Positions 45,383 through 53,842 of a stretch of DNA of 64,000 nucleotides are shown one piece after another. The DNA is from Rhizobium sp. CIAT894 (GTDB taxonomy: Bacteria; Pseudomonadota; Alphaproteobacteria; Rhizobiales; Rhizobiaceae), in assembly GCF_000172795.2 (NCBI RefSeq), contig NZ_CP020947.1, positions 2,979,001 through 3,043,000 of the forward strand, written 5' to 3'. Numbering within the stretch: position 1 is the stretch's first letter; every line of letters begins with the position of its first letter. Made by a program: the position numbers and the translations under genes. The notes below the pieces were generated by a model. That model had not been told where the DNA came from, did no database searches, and saw only the letters and a list, made by a program, of their open reading frames with translations.

Positions 45383-45634
45383 CTGAGCGTCTCCTCGGAG
45401 GGCGTGGCTTTGCCCCGGCCGAGCAATCTACCATGGCACAGAGAATGCAGGCATTGATTAATGGCAATCGACGGCCCGCGGCGGCCTCTCGTCACGCTAA
45501 AGTGATCGCTATTCAACCCATCTTTTCAAGCCCATGCACTGTCACATAACTGTCATGCAAAATTGCCCATTGTTATGGCAGCCTGGGCAAAATATATGCC
45601 GCCGGCTAACAAAAAGAAGAATGAGTGAACTGCC

Positions 45635-45781
45635 ATGAGTGCCATACAGAAACTTTTCAACCGCAACCTCCTGACCCGTTTCGTCACCGGTCTCGGTGCG
45701 GTTCCGCAGCGTTTTCGTGACGCACGCGAAGAGCGCAAGCCCGCGATCCATCCGTCTTTCATGGATGATTTCGGCGCCTGA
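45635..45781 (+). CDS. 48-residue small protein
   Basis: Reads MSAIQKLFNRNLLTRFVTGL, ends HPSFMDDFGA, and is strongly basic with an amphipathic N-terminus. An AAAAAGAAGAATGAG stretch lies upstream. The sequence AREERKPAIH in its middle is repeated in a second, broken locus at 46827. I do not recognise a family, and it is below usual annotation length cut-offs. Confidence 0.5.
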   Translation: MSAIQKLFNRNLLTRFVTGLGAVPQRFRDAREERKPAIHPSFMDDFGA

Positions 45782-45898
45782 CCATACAATGCGTCCGCCG
45801 GCCGCCGGGTGAGGTAAACGACCTATCCCGGCTGGCGCGCCCGCCGCTCTTTCAGCCTTTTTGATGAAACCGAAAGTACGGGGCGCGCGAAAGGCGCC

Positions 45899-46672
45899 TT
45901 ATAGATCCGCGCCGATAGAAAAGACGTAGTTATAAGGCGTGCCGGAAGAGCCTTTCCGGGCCTCGTCGATCGACAGGGAACAAAGTTTCCGATCTTTCAG
46001 GCAATAGACGGAATATCCAAACGGCCTGAGATAGTCGATCACGCTGGCAACAGCGTCGGGTCGATGTCGCTCTTCCGCTTCGATGAGCAGATTCGGCCGA
46101 TCGCGGTTCAACAGAGCTTCCGCGCCTTTCAGAACTTTTAGTTCGTGCCCTTCGACGTCGATCTTGATGAAGCCTACCGGGCCGAACTGATAGCTGTCCA
46201 GGCGCCGGGTCGGGACGGAGATTTCTTCCACATTTTGCGTCGAGAGCCTATTCTGCTCCTCAATCGTGGCGCAGCCATCCATAAGCTGGTCACGGGGAAT
46301 CCGCATCGTTGCAACGCCGGCGCTGTCGGAAAGTGCGACCTGCTCGACCCGAACCGACGAACCAAGCGCAGCCTCCAGAAAAGCGACCATGTGGGGCTGA
46401 GGTTCGAAGGCGACGACATCGCGCGCATACTTGGTCAAGAACCAGGAATAGACACCGTAGTTCGCGCCGATATCGATCGCAGTCTGGCCTCGACGGCATA
46501 GTTTATCGAGGATCCGGAGCTCGGGTTCACCGCGACGCCATTCCCGTGAAGCGCGCGTCCACAGCCTGAAGCGAGGTGGCGCCATATTAGCGATATGAAG
46601 CATGTCGGCTCCCAGTAACTCAAACGCGTGCGCCATCCGCTCGCCGAGCGGCCTGTCCACCTGTTTCTGCAT
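45899..46672 (-). CDS. FkbM-family methyltransferase
   Basis: A SAM-dependent O-methyltransferase, 257 residues. SAM motif I is AIDIGANYGVYSWFL (residues 66-80), with VVAFEPQPHMVAFLEAAL next. The FkbM signature FIKIDVEGHELKVLKGAEAL lies near residues 170-190. Members methylate sugars or lipids in surface polysaccharides and secondary metabolites; the substrate here is unknown. No transmembrane segment is seen. Confidence 0.87.
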   Translation of the reverse strand: MQKQVDRPLGERMAHAFELLGADMLHIANMAPPRFRLWTRASREWRRGEPELRILDKLCRRGQTAIDIGANYGVYSWFLTKYARDVVAFEPQPHMVAFLEAALGSSVRVEQVALSDSAGVATMRIPRDQLMDGCATIEEQNRLSTQNVEEISVPTRRLDSYQFGPVGFIKIDVEGHELKVLKGAEALLNRDRPNLLIEAEERHRPDAVASVIDYLRPFGYSVYCLKDRKLCSLSIDEARKGSSGTPYNYVFSIGADL

Positions 46673-46826
46673 CTTGGGTGAATTGGCAACCCGTGGCTAG
46701 ATCGCCGATAGTGGATGCCTTGCGCGGCCATTTCGCCACGCCTAGTTCTTTAGGTGAAGCCGACGCGGTTGGTTCCGAGTTCCCGACGCGGGTTTGCGAA
46801 CTCCTGCTCCCCGGTAATCCGCGGCG

Positions 46827-46853
46827 CGCGAAGAGCGCAAGCCTGCGATCCAT
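46827..46853 (+). pseudogene. Remnant copy of the small gene at 45635
   Basis: 27 bases match 45725-45751 with one mismatch and, read in frame, give AREERKPAIH. The rest of the reading frame is lost, so this looks like a decayed duplicate. Confidence 0.45.
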
Positions 46854-46866
46854 TCGTCCTGCATGC

Positions 46867-47418
46867 TCAGTTCACCACGGGCGCTGCCGGTTCGCCCCAG
46901 CTTGATATGGGCTGGCCGGCCTTGGTCGCCACCCTGGCATCGTAGAGCGCAAGCGACGCCTGCAGCTGGCGCATGTCGTTGCAGCGGTTGATGATGCCGC
47001 CGATATATTGCACGCAATCGCTGGCGCTGCCCTGCACCGAGCCCGTCGCCCAATCCTTGACCATCCCGTCGGCGCCGACCAGGAAATAGGAAAGGCGGTT
47101 ATTCTCGGAAACGGTGGAGCTGCCGACCAGACCGGCGAAATTCGTGCCGGTCTCGGTTCTCGCCGCAGGCGCCATATGCCGGTAGATCGTCGTGCCGTTC
47201 TTCAACGGTGTTGCGCCGATCATCGGTCCGAAGGTTGCGTCGGAGCCGGAAAGCCGCGCCATTGGCGACTGGCCGAGATTGGCGATTTCCGCATAGGGTT
47301 TGCCCAGCGCGTAGCTGGTGAACGAGCGGTTGGCTGCACTCTCCGCCTTTTCCGCCACCTGAGTACAGCCCGCCAAGCCGATGGCGAGACCAATCGAAAG
47401 AACTGCCATGAAACGCAT
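46867..47418 (-). CDS. Envelope lipoprotein of unknown function
   Basis: A 183-residue protein with a signal peptide and lipobox LAGC (Cys18). The mature part has no recognised domain; notable segments are SFTSYALGKPYAEIANLGQS and the Cys-containing ASDCVQYIGGIINRCNDMRQ. AAGGGGGCAGC precedes the ATG. It is probably attached to the outer membrane or periplasmic face. Confidence 0.75.
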   Translation of the reverse strand: MRFMAVLSIGLAIGLAGCTQVAEKAESAANRSFTSYALGKPYAEIANLGQSPMARLSGSDATFGPMIGATPLKNGTTIYRHMAPAARTETGTNFAGLVGSSTVSENNRLSYFLVGADGMVKDWATGSVQGSASDCVQYIGGIINRCNDMRQLQASLALYDARVATKAGQPISSWGEPAAPVVN

Positions 47419-47575
47419 GCTGCCCCCTTGCCGGGCACGAAGTGTCCGGAAGCCCCTGTTTCTTAACCCGCCGTCATTGCTAGCAGCTTTGGGGGATTTG
47501 GGAAGGTGGCGGGTTACGGAGCTGGATTAAGCGGAGGAGCATTGTTGGCTGGCATCTTTACCGGCGTGCCGGCGC

Positions 47576-47747
47576 CTCCCCCCTCTGCCCTGCCGGGCAT
47601 CTCCCCCACAGGTGGGGAGATCACAAGTGGCCCGCACTTCCTGTCCATTTACCGTTTCGTCGTGCTGGACGCTGATTGTTTGGGAAGCCATCGCGCCCAT
47701 CCGATCTCCCTCCTTGTGGGGGAGATGCCCGGCAGGGCAGAGGGGGT
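47576..47747. repeat. Inverted pair of RIME-like palindromes
   Basis: Elements with the core CATCTCCCCC-ACA-GGTGGGGAGATC and the flank CTGCCCTGCCGGG occur at 47576-47630 and, inverted, at 47703-47747. They lie in the 492-bp gap between the divergent lipoprotein and SIMPL genes. Nothing else is recognised in the gap. Confidence 0.7.
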
Positions 47748-47910
47748 ATCACACGGCAGCCTCTCTCCGCGTCACTCCCGTCAAGCCGACTGCGTCGAGC
47801 ACCCTCAACATTTTTCTCTCCATGCGCACTCGCCCTTCCCTTCCGCCGCAATAGCTTCACAATCAACCGACAGAAAGTTCGTCCGGGAAACGACAACTAG
47901 GGAATGAAAC

Positions 47911-48648
47911 ATGGCGCCGATTCTCTCCAAGACTCTTCTGATGACTGCCCTTCTGACCCTGCCGATCGCGGCCGCAGCGCCCGCCTTGGCGCAGGAGGCA
48001 AAGCCGCGCGAGGCGGTGATTTCGGTGACGGGCGATGGCGAAAAGGCCGTGGCTCCGGATATGGCGATCGTCAATCTCGCCGTCGTCAAGCAGGCGAAAA
48101 CCGCCCGCGAAGCGCTCGACGAAAACAACAAGGCGATGAACGAGGTGCTGAAGGCGCTGAAAGACGGCGGTATCGCCGAGCGCGACCTGCAAACCTCCGG
48201 CTTTTCCATCCAGCCGCAATATAATTACCCGCAGCCGGTCGACGGCCAGCAGCAGCAGCCGCAGCTGATCGGCTACCAGACGATCAATTCGGTCACTGTC
48301 AGGCTGCGCGATCTGGCCAAGCTCGGAGCGGTCATCGACCAGTCGGTCACGCTCGGCATCAACCAGGGCGGCGACATCCAGTTCACCAACGACAAGCCGG
48401 AAGCGGCGATCGAAGAGGCGCGCAAGAACGCCGTCGCCGAGGCGGTGAAGAAGGCCAAGACGCTGAGTGAAGCCGCCGGCGTCAAGCTCGGTCGCATCAT
48501 CGAGATCAACGAGAATGTGCCGCGCGCAATGCCGCAGCCCGCCTATCGCGCCACGATGATGAAGGAAGCGGATTCTGCCGTTCCGGTCCAGGGCGGCGAG
48601 AACACTTACAATATCAGCGTCACCGTCACTTTTGCGATCGAGCAGTAA
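47911..48648 (+). CDS. SIMPL (DUF541) periplasmic protein
   Basis: A 245-residue exported protein. The signal peptide (LLMTALLTLPIAAAAPALAQ) is cleaved near residue 28. The SIMPL domain starts at ISVTGDGEKAVAPDMAIVNL and contains the typical ENNKAMNEVLKALKDGGI, QTSGFSIQPQYN and QTINSVTVRLRDLAKLG. Members form oligomeric periplasmic assemblies linked to oxidative stress and outer-membrane homeostasis. AGGGAA precedes the ATG. Confidence 0.88.
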   Translation: MAPILSKTLLMTALLTLPIAAAAPALAQEAKPREAVISVTGDGEKAVAPDMAIVNLAVVKQAKTAREALDENNKAMNEVLKALKDGGIAERDLQTSGFSIQPQYNYPQPVDGQQQQPQLIGYQTINSVTVRLRDLAKLGAVIDQSVTLGINQGGDIQFTNDKPEAAIEEARKNAVAEAVKKAKTLSEAAGVKLGRIIEINENVPRAMPQPAYRATMMKEADSAVPVQGGENTYNISVTVTFAIEQ

Positions 48649-48668
48649 GATTACACCGGTGGCAGCTA

Positions 48669-48843
48669 AAACCCCTCCCCAACCCCTCCCACGAGGGGGA
48701 GGGACTAAGCTGCGGTTACCGGCAGCGGCCAGAATAAAGGTCCTGCTGGCTGCTACTGTTCAACGAATTGCTGCGATGGAAATTATCTGAAGCGGTGCGG
48801 CTTCTTAGCCCCTCCCCCTTGTGGGGAGGGGTTGGGGAGGGGT
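48669..48843. repeat. Inverted pair of CCCTCCCC-type palindromes
   Basis: CCCCTCCC-ACGAG-GGGGAGGG at 48669-48705 and CCTCCCCC-TTGTG-GGGAGGGG at 48809-48843, in opposite orientation. They fill most of the 300-bp gap downstream of the SIMPL gene. No gene is supported. Confidence 0.65.
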
Positions 48844-48948
48844 CTACGGCCGGTACAGCCCGCAAAAGAAAACCGCCCTTGCCGATCCGGGGAGACTGGC
48901 AAAGGCGGTTCTGGCCGCCGCATCGGGGAGACGAGGCGGTATTTGATA

Positions 48949-49299
48949 TCAGCGACGGATCGCCGGGCAGCCGCGGACGTTGGCGAAGCTCATTTCGCCG
49001 GGGCCGCGACGGGTCCAGCCCTGGACGATGACGCGGCGCGGGGTGATATCGACGACGCGGGCGCGGCGGAAGCCGTAATCGCGAGCCATATCTTCGGCGA
49101 GACGCGGATCGCAGCCGCGCGGCCGGCGGTCGAAGCCCGGACGCTCGTAGTCCGGAGGCGGACGGCGATAATCGCGCGGCGCACGGTCCTGATCGCCGAT
49201 AATGATATTCAACTGGGCGGCGGCAGGCGCCACGGTGCCGGCAAGGGTGCCGGCTGTCAGCATGACGGCAAGACCCGCCTTTGCCAAAAACTGCATCAT
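48949..49299 (-). CDS. Small exported protein ending FANVRGCPAIRR
   Basis: A 116-residue protein with a signal peptide (FLAKAGLAVMLTAGTLAGTV, cleavage near residue 29). A Pro/Arg-rich segment (RDYRRPPPDYERPGFDRRPR) is followed by a conserved C-terminal domain, GCDPRLAEDMARDYGFRRAR to FANVRGCPAIRR. It is a clear paralogue of the gene at 49467. Its function is unknown. Confidence 0.72.
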   Translation of the reverse strand: MMQFLAKAGLAVMLTAGTLAGTVAPAAAQLNIIIGDQDRAPRDYRRPPPDYERPGFDRRPRGCDPRLAEDMARDYGFRRARVVDITPRRVIVQGWTRRGPGEMSFANVRGCPAIRR

Positions 49300-49466
49300 C
49301 GAAAAACCTTTCGTTCTATAGTCGGTGCGGCCGAGCCGCCCTCCTCCTCATCACGCCGAAGCGTCATCGGGAATCACTCATACGGATTAGAGAAAAGACG
49401 GCGGAAAGTGGCGCCGTCAAGGCAAAACGGCGGCAAGCGCTCGTCGGCGCTTGCCGCCCCAGTGTC

Positions 49467-49772
49467 CTAGCGGCGGATTAGCGGGCACCCGCGGACATTG
49501 GCGAAGACCATTCTGTCCCAGCCGTGACGGTCGCGGCCGGCAACGACGACGACGCGCGGCGACATGCGGGTAATATGGGCTCTGCGCAGGCCGAAATCAC
49601 GCGCCTTGTTCACGGCATGGATCGGCGAGCAGCCGCGGATCGGCCGAGAATATTGCGCCTCGACGATGAAATTCGTCTGCGTTCCCGCGGCGGCGGCCGT
49701 GGAGAAAGTGGCCGGAACGGCGCCGAGGGCGAGCACTGCGGCGAGGCAAGCCTTGGTGAGGAAATGCGTCAT
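49467..49772 (-). CDS. Small exported protein ending FANVRGCPLIRR (paralogue)
   Basis: A 101-residue protein with a signal peptide ([20 protein letters not shown]). Its C-terminal domain, GCSPIHAVNKARDFGLRRAH to MVFANVRGCPLIRR, aligns with that of the gene at 48949, but the Pro-rich linker is missing. GGAGACATCCC precedes the ATG. A tandem duplication is evident. Confidence 0.72.
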   Translation of the reverse strand: MTHFLTKACLAAVLALGAVPATFSTAAAAGTQTNFIVEAQYSRPIRGCSPIHAVNKARDFGLRRAHITRMSPRVVVVAGRDRHGWDRMVFANVRGCPLIRR

Positions 49773-49887
49773 GGGATGTCTCCGTCGTTAGCACTATCTC
49801 CCTTCAGGGATTGTCTCGACAGTAGACCCCGCAAACTGAACGCTGTTCGAACCGGACATTCACCTCCTATTCAGAAGGATTAATCCC

Positions 49888-50310
49888 TCAGGGGCTGAGG
49901 TGCAGCACAATTTCGCGCCGGTGCGGGCGGTCGCGGTGTTCGAAGAGGTAAAGCCCCTGCCAGGTGCCGAGCATCAGCCTGCCGCGCGCAACGGGAATGC
50001 CGATCGAGACCTGTGTCAGCGCAGCCTTGATATGCGCCGGCATGTCATCCGGTCCCTCGGCCCGATGCACGACCCAGCCCATCGACGGATCGGAGGCCGG
50101 CGGCACGAGGCGGCGGAAGAAGGAGAGAAGATCGGTGCGCACATCGGCATCGGCATTTTCCTGGATCAGCAGCGAACAGGAGGTGTGGCGCACGAAGACG
50201 GTCAGAAGCCCCTCCGCCTGTCCCGACCTGTTGACGAAGGCTTCCGCCTGATCGGTGAATTCGTAAAGGCCCTGCCCGCGAGTGGACAGGGTGAGAATGG
50301 TCTGGGGCAA
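49888..50310 (-). CDS. YjbQ/UPF0047 family protein
   Basis: A 140-residue protein, the usual family length, from TTG 50310 with GGGAGA upstream. The frame continues to 50499 through a tandem repeat and has no credible start there. The family core is GLLTVFVRHTSCSLLIQENA, DPSMGWVVHRAEGPDDMPAH and GRLMLGTWQGLYLFEHRD, with the conserved Thr-Ser, His and Trp-Gln residues. Some members have weak thiamine-phosphate synthase activity; the true role is uncertain. Confidence 0.85.
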   Translation of the reverse strand: MPQTILTLSTRGQGLYEFTDQAEAFVNRSGQAEGLLTVFVRHTSCSLLIQENADADVRTDLLSFFRRLVPPASDPSMGWVVHRAEGPDDMPAHIKAALTQVSIGIPVARGRLMLGTWQGLYLFEHRDRPHRREIVLHLSP

Positions 50311-50370
50311 GGCGATCTCCCGTCTCCGAACGATAGCTTGCGAGGTGCCGCGCCGCCGGCCGCAAGTCAA

Positions 50371-50520
50371 GCTGGCCGGGGCAAAGACGAGCTTGCCCGG
50401 GCAAAGCAAGCTTGCCGGGGCAAAGGCGAGCTTGCCCGGCAAAGCAAGCTTGCCTGGGGCAAAGCAAGCTTGCCCGGCAAAGACGAGCTTGCCTGGCAAA
50501 GGCGAGCTTGCCCGGGCGAG
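50371..50520. repeat. Minisatellite of about 19-bp units
   Basis: About eight imperfect tandem copies of a unit such as GCTTGCCCGGGCAAAGCAA or GCTTGCCTGGCAAAGGCGA lie between the yjbQ-like and carbonic-anhydrase genes. Units vary between 18 and 20 bases. Each contains a small inverted repeat (TTGCC-GGCAA), so the whole region could fold into many hairpins. Confidence 0.8.
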
Positions 50521-50529
50521 TCGGGCGCC

Positions 50530-51282
50530 TCAGAAAGAGGACAGGATGAAGCGCCGGTTGGCGGCAAGCACCGGGCGGGCATTCATCGGATAGAGCGTGG
50601 TGAAGGCGCGAATATCCTTTTCGTCGACTTCGATCGGCTGCCGCAGCACCATCCAATCGACAATCTCGCTGCAGGGCGGCGTTGTCAGCGATCCCTCATA
50701 GGACCAGTAGGTCAGCTCTTTCGGCAGCAGGCCGTTCGGGTCGACGTCGTCGACCGCGGCTTCGCCGCCCGATGTCTTTGGAAAGGCAGCCGCCAGCCGC
50801 GAGAAACCGGCATTGGCCGCCCCCGGCGTCAGGAATACGCCGAGCACGCCAAGCGTGCCGGTTTCCTTGCGCCTGGGGACGAAGTGCATCTCCATCGGGA
50901 AGCTGCGGCCGTCGACATGATGTTCGCTCGGTGCATGGAAATGATATTGCAGCAGGTCGTAGCGGTTGCCGCCGCGCGAAAGCGTGCTGCCCTCGGGCAC
51001 GGTGACCTGGATCGTGTGACCGTTATTGACGATCTTGCCGCCGGCCTTCCAGTCGAGCGTCAGCGGCGCAAGTTCCGCCTTGACGGCCCCGGTCAGATCG
51101 AGCGGCGATTGCTGCGAACCGGCAGAACAGGCGGCATTATCCGGCGCCATCGCGCCCCAATGATCGGGGCCGGACTGGCCTTCATAACTCCAATGCGCGG
51201 CCTCGGCGGCAAAGTCGGCCTGGGCACAGGCCGGGCAGGCGCCAAGCACAAATAGTCCCTTGATGAAATCACGTCGCTGCAT
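50530..51282 (-). CDS. Alpha-class carbonic anhydrase
   Basis: Exported carbonic anhydrase, 250 residues, hydrating carbon dioxide in the periplasm. The N-terminus RRDFIKGLFVLGACPACAQA may be a Tat-type signal (RRDFIKG). The alpha-CA pattern HWSYEGQSGPDHWG is near residue 30; the zinc His residues are in LLQYHFHAPSEHHVDG and MEMHFVP (near 110-135), and the C-terminal YEGSLTTPPCSEIVDWMVL is typical. It is preceded by GAGGGGAACGG. Confidence 0.92.
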   Translation of the reverse strand: MQRRDFIKGLFVLGACPACAQADFAAEAAHWSYEGQSGPDHWGAMAPDNAACSAGSQQSPLDLTGAVKAELAPLTLDWKAGGKIVNNGHTIQVTVPEGSTLSRGGNRYDLLQYHFHAPSEHHVDGRSFPMEMHFVPRRKETGTLGVLGVFLTPGAANAGFSRLAAAFPKTSGGEAAVDDVDPNGLLPKELTYWSYEGSLTTPPCSEIVDWMVLRQPIEVDEKDIRAFTTLYPMNARPVLAANRRFILSSF

Positions 51283-51405
51283 GTCCGTTCCCCTCGTTGC
51301 CAGACATCCGCTATGGCTTTGCCGAATTCGGGGCGACTATATCACAGGCAAGAACGCAGAGAAGCCATAGGGCGGCAGTGCGACCCGTTGCGCCGATGCC
51401 ATCGG

Positions 51406-51759
51406 TCAGAGTTTGATCAGGGTCTCGAAGCCGCCATAGATCATCCGCTTGCCGTCGAACGGCATCTGCCATTGGTCATCCTTGAGCCTCGGATCGGCCA
51501 TCACCTTCGCGTTGATATCGTCGCGCTCCTGCCGGGAGCGGTAGATAATCCAGGCAAACACCACCACCTCATCCTCCCTCGCCTGCACGGCGCGGGGAAA
51601 GGAGGTCAGTTCGCCATAGGGCACGTCGTCACCGATGCATTCGACATATTCGAGCGCACCATGTTCCTTCCAGATCGTGCCGGCCAATGTCGAGAATTCC
51701 TTGTAGGCCTCGACATTCGCTTTCGGCACCGCCACGATGAAACCATCGACATAGGACAT
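51406..51759 (-). CDS. DUF1428 protein
   Basis: A 117-residue protein from the ATG at 51759 (AAGGAG 8 bases upstream). Residues MSYVDGFIVAVPKANVEAYK are the DUF1428 hallmark, and the C-terminus KRMIYGGFETLIKL matches the family. It has a ferredoxin-like alpha/beta fold and unknown function. Confidence 0.85.
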   Translation of the reverse strand: MSYVDGFIVAVPKANVEAYKEFSTLAGTIWKEHGALEYVECIGDDVPYGELTSFPRAVQAREDEVVVFAWIIYRSRQERDDINAKVMADPRLKDDQWQMPFDGKRMIYGGFETLIKL

Positions 51760-52010
51760 GATACATCTCCTTTGAGCATCTGCGCCTCGTGCTGGCGGAG
51801 ATAGGGGCCCAGCCGGATATATCCAGGAACCGGGCATTCCTCCGATCGCAACTATATGTAAATTTACTGATTTATTACTCTCTTATATAATAATCGCCTA
51901 AAATTTGACAGTATTACCCCCCGATCTGGTGTTGCCTGACTGCACCCACCCACACGGCGCGTGCACACGCTCAGGCGTCGGCATCAACACAGCTCGTGGA
52001 GGATGTATTC

Positions 52011-52481
52011 ATGATCAAACTTGCTTTTATCGGAACAGCCGTCGCCCTTGGTATCGGAGCATTCGCCTTCGCGTCTCACGCGAGTGCCATGACGATGCAG
52101 GAATGCAGCGCCAAATACAAATCCGCCCAAGCGGCCAACAGCCTGAACGGAATGAAGTGGAATGATTTCCGCAAAGCGCAATGCGGAACCGATGCCGCGG
52201 CAGCGCCTGCTGCGGGCGATGCCAAGGACGAAGAGCCGACAATGGCCAACACGGATAACGCATCCGAACCGCCGATGACCACGACCAAGGCTCCAAAGGG
52301 GGTGGTCTTCCCCACCAAGGTTTCGGCGAAATACGCAAGCGAGTCACCGGGCAAGGCGAGAATGCATACCTGTCTTGATCAATACAAAGCCGACAAGGCC
52401 AATGACAGTCTGGGTGGCCTCACCTGGATCAAGAAGGGCGGCGGCTATTACAGCATCTGCAACAGCAAACTGAAGTCCTGA
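52011..52481 (+). CDS. Exported protein with an internally duplicated Cys repeat
   Basis: A 156-residue protein from the ATG at 52011 (GGAGG upstream). The signal peptide MIKLAFIGTAVALGIGAFAF ends near residue 26. The mature part has two related repeats, MQECSAKYKSAQAANSLNGM with a later Cys and MHTCLDQYKADKANDSLGGL with a later Cys (about residues 29-60 and 117-153). An Ala/Asp/Thr-rich linker separates them. The function is unknown. Confidence 0.72.
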   Translation: MIKLAFIGTAVALGIGAFAFASHASAMTMQECSAKYKSAQAANSLNGMKWNDFRKAQCGTDAAAAPAAGDAKDEEPTMANTDNASEPPMTTTKAPKGVVFPTKVSAKYASESPGKARMHTCLDQYKADKANDSLGGLTWIKKGGGYYSICNSKLKS

Positions 52482-52498
52482 TGTCATTTCGCTCGAAA

Positions 52499-52530
52499 TT
52501 ATCGACGTCGCCGGAAAGCGGCGTCGATAA
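52499..52530. terminator. Hairpin between two genes
   Basis: TTATCGACGTCGC and GCGGCGTCGATAA form a 13-bp stem with one G-T mismatch and a 6-base loop. It lies 17 bases after the stop at 52481 and 20 bases before the next start, so it could terminate or attenuate transcription between them. Confidence 0.55.
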
Positions 52531-52550
52531 CAATCCATACGGAGGATGCA

Positions 52551-52901
52551 ATGAGTTTCTTTGACAATTTTGGCGGAATGCTCAGCAACGCGATCAGCAA
52601 CCATCCGGGCGGCCTCGCCGGACTGATGTCCGATGCCTTTTCCCAATTCGGCGGGCTGGACGGCGTGGTGACCAAACTGAACGACGCCGGCCTTGGATCA
52701 CGCGTCAATTCCTGGCTCGGACGCGGCGAAAACCAGCCGATCACCCCGGACGAAATCCGCTCTGCGCTTTCGAACGAGTATCTCGTCTCGCTTGCCCAGA
52801 AACTTGGCGTGCCGACCGACCAGGTGGCGAGTATCCTTGCGCAACACCTGCCGGCGGCGGTGGATCAAGCAAGTCCTGACGGGACGATCCGAACCTCCTG
52901 A
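52551..52901 (+). CDS. YidB/DUF937 family protein
   Basis: A 116-residue protein with GGAGGATGCA before the ATG. The family pattern is GLLSDAFSQFGGLDG-like (LMSDAFSQFGGLDGVVTKLN), then AGLGSRVNSWLGRGENQPIT, and QKLGVPTDQVASILAQHLPA. The function is unknown. It is cytoplasmic by appearance (no signal peptide). Confidence 0.85.
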   Translation: MSFFDNFGGMLSNAISNHPGGLAGLMSDAFSQFGGLDGVVTKLNDAGLGSRVNSWLGRGENQPITPDEIRSALSNEYLVSLAQKLGVPTDQVASILAQHLPAAVDQASPDGTIRTS

Positions 52902-52907
52902 CTCCTA

Positions 52908-53036
52908 AAGCGCGTCGCAATCTTTCAGATTCGCTCCTCGCGCTTTAGGTCTTTGGTTTACGCATGTCGTTGCGGCAAAAGCGCTTCGCGCTTTGCCTGG
53001 TAAAACCGCTGCACACTTTTGCGCGACATGCTTTAA
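52908..53036. repeat. Rhizobial palindromic element
   Basis: Palindromic stretches AAAGCGC-GTCGCAATCTTT... and GCATGTCGTTGCGGCAAAA...TTTTGCGCGACATGC. It belongs to the same family as the elements at 53693, 56360 and 56831 but is more diverged. Confidence 0.5.
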
Positions 53037-53059
53037 CTTACCAGCACGCCTCGGCCCGA

Positions 53060-53656
53060 TCACGGCCCGTTCACCAGTTTGAGGATGAGCTGCTGGATAT
53101 TGCCGCCGTCACCCATTTCGACCTTGTCGAAGTCGCGGCCGCGCTGGCGCTGTCCTTGAGAGATCTCGCCGAGCCGGCGGGTCAGTTCGACCCTGATCTT
53201 CTTGCAATCCGGATCGTCGGCGACCGTGAGGCCGATGCTCATCACCTCGATCTCCTTGACCATCTCCTTGATGGTGTCGCCATGCACCCGCTCATGCGCC
53301 GCAACGCCCGTGATGAAGCTCTCCCAGCTGCTTTTGACGGCGGCCGGCAGCGCGACAGACGGTTTGGGCAGCGTGTAGGTGATGATCAGCTTCGGCCGAT
53401 TGGTGGTGATCACGCAGGCGTTGCCCTGCGCTTCGTATTTGCGGGTCCAGGTCAGCTTGAACGTCGTATGCGCGATGACCCGGCTTGCGCCGACTTCGGG
53501 CCCGCGCGCGCCGATCGATTCATAGAGTTCGGCGCCCGTCCTGCCCGATATCGAATAGGGCCGCACTTCTTCCACCGCCTGCCATTCGGCCCGTACGGCG
53601 GCCGGCGCCAAGGCGAAAATCGCCGCCATTGCATAAGTTGGAAAGCTTGTCGTCAC
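53060..53656 (-). CDS. DUF922 periplasmic zinc metalloprotease-like protein
   Basis: A 198-residue exported protein, starting at GTG 53656 or ATG 53629, with a signal peptide (YAMAAIFALAPAAVRA). The DUF922 domain follows from about residue 30. The metalloprotease motif HExxH is seen as AAHERVHGD (residues 118-126), with a further Glu downstream. The C-terminal quarter is charged and helical (RRLGEISQGQRQRGRDFDKV). Confidence 0.85.
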   Translation of the reverse strand: MTTSFPTYAMAAIFALAPAAVRAEWQAVEEVRPYSISGRTGAELYESIGARGPEVGASRVIAHTTFKLTWTRKYEAQGNACVITTNRPKLIITYTLPKPSVALPAAVKSSWESFITGVAAHERVHGDTIKEMVKEIEVMSIGLTVADDPDCKKIRVELTRRLGEISQGQRQRGRDFDKVEMGDGGNIQQLILKLVNGP

Positions 53657-53692
53657 GCGCGGCCCCCGCCGAATGATGGTTCGCGCGGACCC

Positions 53693-53804
53693 TAGAGCAT
53701 GATGCCGAAAAGTGTGAGCGGTTTTCGGGCGACATCATGCTCTAACTCTTTAATTTAGAACAGGATGATTTAAGGCCGACCCGGCCTTAAATCATCCTGT
53801 TCTA
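53693..53804. repeat. Composite palindromic element, forward copy
   Basis: An AGAGCATGATG palindrome (53693-53744) is joined to a hairpin with 23-bp perfect arms (53756-53778 and 53782-53804, loop ACC). The same two-part unit lies inverted at 56831-56946. Confidence 0.75.
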
Positions 53805-53842
53805 GCCGGACCGCCCTCCACTTTCAACGCGCCACGCATGGT

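Noticed and set aside
50311..50499. N-terminal extension of the YjbQ-like protein
   Set aside because: It would translate the tandem repeat, and the family length fits the TTG start at 50310.
50371..50520. CRISPR array
   Set aside because: The units are contiguous with no unique spacers, so it is a minisatellite.
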